From 39-52-133 sp041488395 (GTDB lineage: Bacteria; Pseudomonadota; Gammaproteobacteria; Burkholderiales; Gallionellaceae), in NCBI GenBank assembly GCA_041488395.1, contig JBGPPE010000047.1, positions 1 through 18,444 of the forward strand: 18,444 bases of DNA, in the 5' to 3' direction. The position numbers and the translations under genes were made by a program. Shown here piece after piece: positions 6,348-12,130 of the stretch (position 1 is the first letter of the stretch; every line of letters starts with the position of its first letter). A model generated the notes under the pieces. It was not told the origin of the DNA and made no database searches. It was given only the letters and a program-made list of their open reading frames with translations.

Positions 6348-8429
6348 ATGAAATCGATGCTGAATAAACTAGTTCTTTCTGCGGCGGCCCTGAGTGTCAG
6401 CGGCTCTGCATTCGCGGCCGGCGCAGTTGCCGATGAGTGGAAGTGGCTGACCTTCGCCGTGTTCGGCGCGATCATTGCCGTCACCATGGGCATCACTTAC
6501 TGGGCGGCACGCACCACGCACACAACGTCCGAGTTCTATGCCGCTGGCCGTTCGGTCAGCGGCATCCAGAACGGCTGGGCGATCGCGGGTGACTACCTGT
6601 CTGCCGCGTCCTTCCTCGGTATCGCCGGTCTGATCTCGCTGTACGGTTACGACGGCTTCATGTACTCGGTGGGTTGGCTGGTGGCCTACATCACCGTGTT
6701 GCTGGTGATCGCCGAGCCTTGCCGCAACATCGGCAAATACACGATGGGCGACATCCTCGCTTTCCGTAACGATCCGAAGAAGACCAAGACTGTGGCTGCG
6801 CTTTCCACCATCACTGTGTCGACTTTCTACCTGACCGCACAAATGGTCGGCGGCGGCGTGCTGATCAAGACGCTGATCGGTATCGATTACGAAACCTCGA
6901 TCATCGGTGTCGGCGTCCTGATGCTGGCCTACGTGGTGTTCGGCGGCATGAAGGCAACCACCTGGGTGCAAATCACCAAGGCTGTGTTGCTGGTGCTGGC
7001 TTCGCTGATCCTGGTGTTCCTGGTGTGGTCTCCATACGGTTTCAGCTTGCCGGCTTATCTGCAAGCAGTGGTAGGCGATGACAAAGTCGTTGCACAAGTA
7101 GCCAAGTTGCTGGGCGATTCTGCTGCCAACATGAGCAAAGAGGATCTCGGCCAACGCTTCCTGGAGCCGGGCCTGTTCCTGAAGAGCCCGATCGACCAGA
7201 TCTCTCTGGGGATGGCGCTGGTGTTCGGTACGGCCGGTATGCCACACATCCTGATGCGCTTCTTCACTGTGCCTACAGCACAAGCAGCGCGCACCTCGGT
7301 TATCTGGGCGATGGCCATCATCGGCGGCTTCTATGTGCTGACCCTGTTCCTCGGTACCGGTGCTGCGATGCTGGTGGGTTCTGCCAAGATTGCCTCGGTT
7401 GATGCCGGCGGCAACATGGCGGGCCCGTTGCTGGCGCAATATCTGGGCGGCGGTGCGGATTCGCTGATGGGTAACTTCATGCTGGCCTTCGTGGCGGCGG
7501 TTGCTTTCGCCACCATCGTAGCGGTGGTGGCCGGTCTGGTGCTGGCTGCTGCTTCCGCGATGGCACATGACATCTACGTCGGCGTGATCCGTGGCGACCA
7601 TGCCACCCCGAAAGAGCAAGTGGCTGCGGCTCGTGTTGCTTCCGTGATCGTCGGCATCATCGCGATCACCGTCGGTATCCTGGCCAAGGGCCAGAACGTG
7701 GCGCACCTGGTGGCACTGGCCTTCGCCGTGGCCGCATCCAGCAACCTGCCGGCCGTGTTCCTCACCCTGTACTGGAAGAAGTGCAACACCACCGGCATCA
7801 TCGCCGGCATGGTGGTAGGTGCCCTGACCGCGATCGGACTGGTGATGATTTCGCCCAACCTGACTTATCCCAAGGCAGTGATTGCCGGTGCGAACAAGGT
7901 TCTGAATGGCGAACCGGCAGTGCCGGCCAAGGAAGCAAAGCCTGCGGTTGAACGCTCCAGCTTCATGTGCGAACTGTTCGCGATGGACGGTTGCGTACTG
8001 GCAAAACCGGCTCAAGCTGCGACTCCGGAAAAACCCGCCAAACCGGGTGCGATCGAGAAGCTGGCCAGCCTGAACGCCAAGCTGCAACCGCTGGAAGCGT
8101 CGCTGGCTTCGAGCACAGATGCTGCTGCCAAGTCCGCTGCCGAGGCTGATATCGCCAAGGTGAAAAAGGACATCGCAACAACAGAAGCGGGCAAAGCCAA
8201 AGCTGAAGCTGACCTGAAGAAGTTCGAAGGCCAGACCACCAGCATCATGGGCCTGGAAAAGCCCTTCTTCCTGTTGAAGAACCCGGGCCTGATCTCCATC
8301 CCGCTTGGCTTCCTGATGGTGATCCTGGGCTCATTGTTCACCCGCGACAAACGTGCTGAGGACATGTGGGACGAGCTCTATGTGCGCCAGAACACTGGCA
8401 TTAACGCAGAGGCTGCCACGGCACACTAA
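6348..8429 (+). CDS. actP: Cation:acetate symporter ActP-type, with long insertion
   Basis: This 693-residue sodium:solute symporter (SSS family) imports acetate or a related small carboxylate with a cation. It begins with a signal-like segment ending AFA (residues 1-23), as E. coli ActP does. It keeps core ActP motifs such as EFYAAGRSVSGIQNG, AIAGDYLSAASFLGIAG, FGTAGMPHILMRFFTV and FATIVAVVAGLVLAAAS. Family members are about 550 residues. The excess is mainly an insertion at about 510-632 between the penultimate and last transmembrane helices. The insertion is Ala/Lys/Glu rich and predicted by eye to form a coiled coil, and it starts with two cysteines, C541 and C549. The start has AGGAGC upstream, two bases after the DUF485 gene. 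A strong terminator follows at 8456. Acetate is the likely substrate, but other carboxylates are possible. Confidence 0.88.
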   Translation: MKSMLNKLVLSAAALSVSGSAFAAGAVADEWKWLTFAVFGAIIAVTMGITYWAARTTHTTSEFYAAGRSVSGIQNGWAIAGDYLSAASFLGIAGLISLYGYDGFMYSVGWLVAYITVLLVIAEPCRNIGKYTMGDILAFRNDPKKTKTVAALSTITVSTFYLTAQMVGGGVLIKTLIGIDYETSIIGVGVLMLAYVVFGGMKATTWVQITKAVLLVLASLILVFLVWSPYGFSLPAYLQAVVGDDKVVAQVAKLLGDSAANMSKEDLGQRFLEPGLFLKSPIDQISLGMALVFGTAGMPHILMRFFTVPTAQAARTSVIWAMAIIGGFYVLTLFLGTGAAMLVGSAKIASVDAGGNMAGPLLAQYLGGGADSLMGNFMLAFVAAVAFATIVAVVAGLVLAAASAMAHDIYVGVIRGDHATPKEQVAAARVASVIVGIIAITVGILAKGQNVAHLVALAFAVAASSNLPAVFLTLYWKKCNTTGIIAGMVVGALTAIGLVMISPNLTYPKAVIAGANKVLNGEPAVPAKEAKPAVERSSFMCELFAMDGCVLAKPAQAATPEKPAKPGAIEKLASLNAKLQPLEASLASSTDAAAKSAAEADIAKVKKDIATTEAGKAKAEADLKKFEGQTTSIMGLEKPFFLLKNPGLISIPLGFLMVILGSLFTRDKRAEDMWDELYVRQNTGINAEAATAH

Positions 8430-8455
8430 GCGGCAATAAATTAACAGAGACGTAT

Positions 8456-8490
8456 AAAGGCCGAAGGTTAACCTTCGGCCTTTATTTTTC
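8456..8490 (+). terminator. Rho-independent terminator of the actP operon
   Basis: AAAGGCCGAAGGTT/AACCTTCGGCCTTT is a perfect 28-base palindrome (8456-8483) followed by ATTTTT. The A-tract before the stem lets it work in both directions. It lies 27 bases after the actP stop. The roughly 170 bases between here and the next terminator contain no convincing gene or RNA signal. Confidence 0.92.
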
Positions 8491-8660
8491 ATCCCATAAA
8501 CTTCAGACGAGGCCCTGGCGGTGCACAGGATGAGTTTCTGCCGGCAGCAACTGCGCAGAATTTGAGACGAATGGCCAAGTGGCTTACAGCAATAGCAGAG
8601 GAAGCAGATCTTTGCGAATTTCGGTCATGGCATAATTGATTGCCACACAGCTGCTCTAGA

Positions 8661-8691
8661 AAAAATTCCGGCGGGACATGCCCGCCGGAAT
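8661..8691 (-). terminator. Rho-independent terminator of the psiF-like gene
   Basis: ATTCCGGCGGG (8665-8675) and CCCGCCGGAAT (8681-8691) form an 11-bp stem with a 5-base loop. On the minus strand the stem is followed by a run of T, seen as AAAAA at 8661-8665 on the plus strand. It is 22 bases after the stop of the minus-strand PsiF gene. Confidence 0.88.
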
Positions 8692-8713
8692 CTTACTCCC
8701 AACTTAATTCATC

Positions 8714-8995
8714 CTACTTCTTTGCATCAGCTTCGCATTTTTTAATGGATGCAACCTTGGCGGCACCTGCCAATGGCTTGCCAGCCTTGCTCACAGCCTT
8801 CTCTTCGCAAGAAGGTGCAGGCGCTGCAGCAGGAGCGGCTTCTTTCTCGCACTTCTTCATAAATGCGGCTTTGGCAGCACCCGCCAGAGGCTTGCCATTC
8901 TTGCTGACGGCTTTAGCCTCACAGCCAGAATCGGCAGCAAAGGCCAGATTAACAATGAACAATGAAGTGACAGCAGCAACGATCAAATTACGCAT
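8714..8995 (-). CDS. PsiF-repeat secreted protein
   Basis: This 93-residue protein has a clear signal peptide (about 1-20, cleavage after AFA) and two copies of the PsiF repeat (C-x-x-KAVSK-x-GKPLAGAAK-x-x-x-x-KKC) at about 25-49 and 63-87, joined by an Ala/Pro linker. Each repeat has a cysteine at both ends, suggesting periplasmic disulfide-linked units. E. coli PsiF is a phosphate-starvation-inducible protein of unknown function, and repeats of this type give the family its name. The ATG has GGAGAG upstream, and a near-consensus promoter and a terminator frame the gene, so it is a single transcription unit. It follows the sensor-kinase gene on the same strand, 170 bases away. The frames on the other strand look like shadows. 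Confidence 0.88.
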   Translation of the reverse strand: MRNLIVAAVTSLFIVNLAFAADSGCEAKAVSKNGKPLAGAAKAAFMKKCEKEAAPAAAPAPSCEEKAVSKAGKPLAGAAKVASIKKCEADAKK

Positions 8996-9058
8996 ATTTT
9001 TTTACTCTCCGTTGATTGATTCAAAGATACGGCAATGGGGTACTCCATACCAATAAAG

Positions 9059-9086
9059 ATTATACCGTTACTGTTTAACATGTCAC
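9059..9086 (-). promoter_or_regulatory. Sigma70-type promoter of the psiF-like gene
   Basis: On the minus strand GTGACA (plus 9081-9086) is followed, after exactly 16 bases, by a perfect TATAAT (plus 9059-9064). It lies about 65 bases upstream of the PsiF start, in the gap after the sensor-kinase gene, and is the best promoter match in the window. Confidence 0.75.
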
Positions 9087-9165
9087 ACTTTCGAATCACT
9101 TAGCTCACTTCTGCTAGCTGTAATTAAAACCAGCAGACCTGTGACAACAGGAGTTCTATTCAGGA

Positions 9166-10551
9166 TCAGCCTGCACGGGCGGGTTGGCGACGAAGGCGAA
9201 CACTGATGCGTGTTCCTGTGCCATTTTTCCCGTCATCCAGGGTCAGTGCGGCCCCATGGCGCTTGGCGACTTCGGCGACGATGGCGAGTCCGAGTCCGCT
9301 GCCGCTCTGGCCGCTGCCGAGGATGCGGTAGAAGCGTTCAAATACCCGCTCACGGTGTTGCGCTTCGATGCCGGGACCGTTGTCTTCCACGCTCAATTCT
9401 GCCCCCTGCTGCGTCGCGTTTACGCTTACCGTGATGTGCCCGCCTGCGGGGGTATAACGGATCGCGTTGTCGATCAGGTTGTTGAGCATTTCCACCAGGC
9501 TGCTCGCGTCCCCTTGCACCGCCACCGCTGTCCCTTCGTAACCCAGGTCGATATTCTTTTCCAGCGCCATCTGCACCCAGTTAACCGTGCATTCCTGCGC
9601 CAACTGGTTGAGGTCCAGCGCAGTGAAACTGTCGGCACTCTGGCCGCCCGGTTCATTGCGGGCCAGTGCCAACAGCTGATTGACCAGGCGGATGCCGTGT
9701 TTGGTACTGGTGTGGATGTGTTTAAGCGCGTGTTGTTTCTGCTCGGTATCGTCCGTGCGCAATGCCAGCTCGGATTGCGTTTTCAGGCCGGCGAATGGCG
9801 TGCGCAATTGGTGTGCCGCATCGGCGACGAAGCGCTGCTGTGCAGCCATCACCTGTTTCAGACGCTCGAGCAGATCGTTGACGGCAAAGATCAATGGGCG
9901 CACTTCGGCGGGCGCCTGGCTTTCGTCCAGCTGGCTCAGGTCATCGCGCCGCCGGTTCACCACTTCGCGGCGCAAGCGGTCGAGCGGCCGCAAACCCTGC
10001 TTCAATCCGTACCAGACCACGGCCAGCGCGATCAGGGTCAGCAACAGTTGCGGAACGACGATGTTGGCCAGAATGCCGCGAATGAGCGCCTGACGCTGCT
10101 GTGTGGTTTCCGAGACATGCAGTTGCAGGATTTTGCCATTGGCAGAAAACGTCAGGCTGACCATGCGCGTCTTCTGTCCTTCGCGCTCGCCGTTGCTGAA
10201 CAGCGGGCCGGAGCGGTCGCGCCTGTAAGACAGCGGACGCAGGGTGTTGCCATTGCCGGCGAGTTTCCTGCCCTCGCTATCGGTCACGGTATAGAGCACC
10301 CGATCCGGCATGCCCAGATCCGAACCGTCGGGCAGGGACGGCACCACGTCCAGTTGCTCATGCCCGCTGCCCAGCTTGAGCTGTTCGGCCACCGCGTTGG
10401 CACGTTGCAGCAAGACCAGATCATAGGGCTGGTTGGCATAGTTGATGGTGGCGAAGTAGCCGACGCCGGTGCTGACAATCCACAGCAGGTAGAGGGAAAT
10501 CAACAACCTCTGCATGAGGTAGCTGCGCAGGGAACGGATGTTGTTTTCCAT
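9166..10551 (-). CDS. Sensor histidine kinase, TctE/QseC type
   Basis: This 461-residue inner-membrane kinase has a first transmembrane helix at about 13-33 and a periplasmic domain of the 2CSK_N type (about 35-165). A second helix follows (about 168-190), then a HAMP-like linker and the HisKA dimerisation domain with the phospho-accepting histidine H247 in DAAHQLRTP. The ATPase domain has the N box (NNLIDNAIRYTP), G1 (DNGPGIE), F box (FERFYR) and G2 (GSGLGLAI). It autophosphorylates and passes phosphate to the OmpR-type regulator encoded upstream on the same strand. The TctE type suggests a carboxylate or similar signal, in line with the flanking symporters. The start codon lies exactly at the edge of an inserted element (10555-10788), so the native ribosome-binding site has been moved away. 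The only Shine-Dalgarno-like bases now present (AGGA) are two bases from the ATG. Confidence 0.92.
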   Translation of the reverse strand: MENNIRSLRSYLMQRLLISLYLLWIVSTGVGYFATINYANQPYDLVLLQRANAVAEQLKLGSGHEQLDVVPSLPDGSDLGMPDRVLYTVTDSEGRKLAGNGNTLRPLSYRRDRSGPLFSNGEREGQKTRMVSLTFSANGKILQLHVSETTQQRQALIRGILANIVVPQLLLTLIALAVVWYGLKQGLRPLDRLRREVVNRRRDDLSQLDESQAPAEVRPLIFAVNDLLERLKQVMAAQQRFVADAAHQLRTPFAGLKTQSELALRTDDTEQKQHALKHIHTSTKHGIRLVNQLLALARNEPGGQSADSFTALDLNQLAQECTVNWVQMALEKNIDLGYEGTAVAVQGDASSLVEMLNNLIDNAIRYTPAGGHITVSVNATQQGAELSVEDNGPGIEAQHRERVFERFYRILGSGQSGSGLGLAIVAEVAKRHGAALTLDDGKNGTGTRISVRLRRQPARAG

Positions 10552-10793
10552 GATCCTAGAAACCGCAGTTGGGCGAAGTGTAGTGTGCGTTCATCGTTGT
10601 GCTGGGCAAGGCGCGACGACGAGGAATGGTCGTTCCATTCCGAGGAGGAGCAACGCCGCCATGCGCTGCGAGGGACGTGCAATACGCTTCGTAGCGACTT
10701 CCCCGATTGGTGAACATGGGTAAATGACTAAATTTTTCATGATCATTTCCTTGCGTGCTCAATGGAGCGGTCAACTACGGTTTTTAGGATGAT
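10550..10793. mobile_element. MITE-like element with TIRs and 5-bp target duplication
   Basis: The 234-bp element 10555-10788 has terminal inverted repeats CCTAGAAACCGCAGTTG (10555-10571) and, read inward on the other strand, CCTAAAAACCGTAGTTG (10788-10772), identical at 15 of 17 positions. The direct repeat ATGAT flanks it on both sides (10550-10554 and 10789-10793), as expected for a transposition target duplication. It has no room for a transposase, so it would have to move in trans. Inside are a short palindrome (GGAATGG/CCATTCC, 10623-10641) and a 49-codon frame on the minus strand. It separates the response-regulator gene from the sensor-kinase gene. The parent transposon family was not recognised. 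Confidence 0.75.
10591..10740 (-). CDS. Small 49-residue ORF inside the inserted element
   Basis: The frame encodes 49 residues, opening MKNLVIYPCSPIGEVATKRI and ending LVVAPCPAQR. The ATG at 10740 is preceded by AAGGA at about seven bases, a better ribosome-binding site than the one now ahead of the sensor kinase; an in-frame ATG two codons earlier is too close to it. The middle (about 27-43) is hydrophobic and the first half is basic. I have only an uncertain impression of similar short frames in betaproteobacterial intergenic repeats and assign no function. The stop is 39 bases before the sensor-kinase start, so its translation could bring ribosomes near that start. It may equally be a chance frame in a repeat. 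Confidence 0.45.
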   Translation of the reverse strand: MKNLVIYPCSPIGEVATKRIARPSQRMAALLLLGMERPFLVVAPCPAQR

Positions 10794-10859
10794 GCGTCTT
10801 CCGGTTGTCGCCCGCTCGGGCTGGTTGATGGGAACGCAAACGGCGCTCAGCCGGATCGA

Positions 10860-11534
10860 TCAGGCGGGCACGCTGTTGATAACGTAGCCCAGGCCGCGAA
10901 TGGTGCGGATGGTAACCCCGGCTGGCTCGATCTTTTTGCGCAAGCGATGTATGTAAACCTCGATGGCGTTATTGCTGGCCTCTTCCGAGTAACTGTAAAG
11001 ACGCTCCAGCAGCTGTTCCTTGCTGACGACCCAGCCCGTGCGCAGCAGCAGCGCTTCCAGCACGCTCAATTCGCGGGTGGTGAGTTCCAGCGCAACGCCG
11101 TTGATCGTGGCGCGCCGCCCGACGCTATCGAAGGTCAGCGCGCCGCAAGTGTAAACCGGATTGACGCCGCATTGCCCGCGCCGGATCAGCGCGCGCACGC
11201 GTGCTTCCAGCTCGGGCAGGCTGAAGGGTTTGATCATGTAGTCGTCCGCGCCCAGATCAAGCCCTTTGACGCGGTCGCCTTCGGCATCGCGCGCAGTAAG
11301 GATGATCACCGGCACCTGGCGGTTTTTTTCGCGCAAACTGCGCAGCACGCTGAAACCGTCTACCTTGGGCAGGCCCAGATCGAGGATCACCAGATCGAAG
11401 GGCTGCTCGCCGCTGAGGATGAGATTGGCGGCCTGTCCATCCTTCACGCAGTCGACGGCGTAACCCGAATGGCGCATGGACTGGCAGAGTCCATCGGACA
11501 GCACGTCATCGTCTTCGGCGATCAGGATGCGCAT
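10860..11534 (-). CDS. OmpR-family response regulator, TctD/QseB type
   Basis: This 224-residue regulator has a receiver domain (about 1-115) with the acidic pocket E7-D8-D9, the phospho-acceptor D52 in LVILDLGLP, the switch threonine T80 (ILTARD) and K102 in IKPF. It is joined to a winged-helix DNA-binding domain (about 125-222) ending with the recognition region RLRKKIEPAGVTIRTIRGLGYV. It is phosphorylated by the sensor kinase downstream and controls target promoters as a dimer on 11-bp-spaced repeats. The ATG is fixed by the conserved MRILIAEDD start, yet no Shine-Dalgarno is present and a direct repeat sits right before the ATG, so a leaderless mRNA is possible. It is transcribed away from the second symporter cassette, which it could regulate together with actP. 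Confidence 0.93.
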   Translation of the reverse strand: MRILIAEDDDVLSDGLCQSMRHSGYAVDCVKDGQAANLILSGEQPFDLVILDLGLPKVDGFSVLRSLREKNRQVPVIILTARDAEGDRVKGLDLGADDYMIKPFSLPELEARVRALIRRGQCGVNPVYTCGALTFDSVGRRATINGVALELTTRELSVLEALLLRTGWVVSKEQLLERLYSYSEEASNNAIEVYIHRLRKKIEPAGVTIRTIRGLGYVINSVPA

Positions 11535-11537
11535 AGG

Positions 11538-11555
11538 GTGTAAGTGCCGTGTAAG
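11538..11555 (-). promoter_or_regulatory. Tandem CTTACAC repeat, likely autoregulatory box
   Basis: The minus strand reads CTTACAC-GGCA-CTTACAC, two identical 7-base half-sites 11 bases apart, ending four bases before the response-regulator ATG. Identical half-sites one helical turn apart are the usual target of OmpR-family dimers, so autoregulation is likely. The position over the start codon would suit repression or a leaderless start. Confidence 0.45.
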
Positions 11556-11598
11556 GATTAGGGGTTAACTTCCTGTTATGACGCGGATGAACGGTGGG

Positions 11599-11663
11599 AT
11601 ACCGCAGCCGCCCTGCATTAGGCTATTCTAAGTGGAAGAGCCTAATTGTCCAAGCCGCGGTAT
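11599..11663. other. Nested imperfect hairpin between the regulator and second symporter
   Basis: ATACCGC (11599-11605) pairs with GCGGTAT (11657-11663), and inside it ATTAGGCT (11617-11624) pairs perfectly with AGCCTAAT (11639-11646). The 332-base gap 11535-11866 holds this structure, the CTTACAC repeats and a double palindrome at 11704-11773. No convincing protein frame was seen in it. Confidence 0.4.
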
Positions 11664-11703
11664 GGCGGGAACCCGGTCGACTGAAAAATCCCTGCGTAAT
11701 TTG

Positions 11704-11773
11704 GTAGGGCGGGTCACACCCGCCAAAGCACGGTAGCAAAGGGAGCCGCATCGGCGGGTATAACCCGCCCTAC
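11704..11773. repeat. BIME-like inverted pair of GGCGGGT palindromes
   Basis: GTAGGGCGGGT (11704-11714) is complementary to ACCCGCCCTAC (11763-11773). Each side is a hairpin by itself: GGCGGGT-CAC-ACCCGCC (11708-11724) and GGCGGGT-ATA-ACCCGCC (11753-11769). The arms are 28 bases apart. It is related in form, but not in sequence, to the GCAGGAGCGGG elements. It lies upstream of the DUF4212 gene. Confidence 0.7.
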
Positions 11774-11866
11774 ATTTGCTGCATGGCAAGAATTGATTCT
11801 CCCTCCTGTTTCAAGGAGAGGATGGAATGAAGGCCTAATGATTTTTGGGGATTTAATGAGGAAAGC

Positions 11867-12130
11867 ATGCAGCTGACAGAAAGGCACAAACAGTATTGGC
11901 AAAAGAATCTGCGCCGCACCGGGGTACTGCTGGCGATCTGGTTCGTGGTCACTTTCGTTGTCGGCTGGTATGCGCGCGAGCTGCAGTCCATTTCCATTAT
12001 GGGCTTCCCGCTCTCGTTCTACATGGCGGCGCAAGGCGCGCTGCTGGTCTATGTGCTGCTGGTCGGCTATTACGCTTACTGCATGGACAAGCTGGATCGC
12101 GAGTATGGCGTGCAGGAAGGAGAGCAGTAA
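11867..12130 (+). CDS. DUF4212 small subunit of solute:sodium symporter
   Basis: This 87-residue protein has a basic N-terminus with the family-like pattern HKQYWQKNLRRTGVLLAIWFVVTF, a first membrane helix (about 18-36), a short loop with GFPLSFYMAAQG, a second helix (about 52-71) and a charged tail containing MDKLDREYGV. This is the layout of the DUF4212 family, described as a probable small subunit of the VC_2705-type symporters and always encoded next to them. The ATG has GAGGAAA four bases upstream. The TAA shares one base with the ATG of the symporter (TAATG), so the two are translationally coupled. It is not related to the DUF485 partner of the first symporter, although the size and position are alike. 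Confidence 0.88.
   Translation: MQLTERHKQYWQKNLRRTGVLLAIWFVVTFVVGWYARELQSISIMGFPLSFYMAAQGALLVYVLLVGYYAYCMDKLDREYGVQEGEQ

Noticed and set aside
6369..8087. A 572-codon minus-strand frame across actP
   Set aside because: The translation is rich in His, Gln and Arg as in antisense shadows, and the plus-strand symporter is unmistakable.
8640..9056. A 138-codon plus-strand frame opposite the psiF-like gene
   Set aside because: It is the complement of a repeat-containing signal-peptide protein with its own promoter and terminator on the minus strand, and it runs through both of those signals.
9065..9090. Pho box upstream of the psiF-like gene
   Set aside because: CTGTTT and ATGTCA words are present, but they are 9 rather than 11 bases apart and the first is a poor match.
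9110..9137. Possible terminator after the sensor kinase (TCTGCT/AGCAGA)
   Set aside because: The stem is only 6 bp with a 16-base loop and no T-run on the minus strand.
9184..10713. A 509-codon open frame on the plus strand across the sensor-kinase gene
   Set aside because: It is antisense to a gene with all histidine-kinase motifs, has the composition expected of an antisense GC3 shadow, and shows no recognisable domain.
11896..12129. N-terminal extension of the second symporter by 78 residues
   Set aside because: The extension reads over the DUF4212 gene in another frame, has an arginine/histidine/cysteine-rich shadow composition, and the ATG at 12130 has a strong ribosome-binding site.
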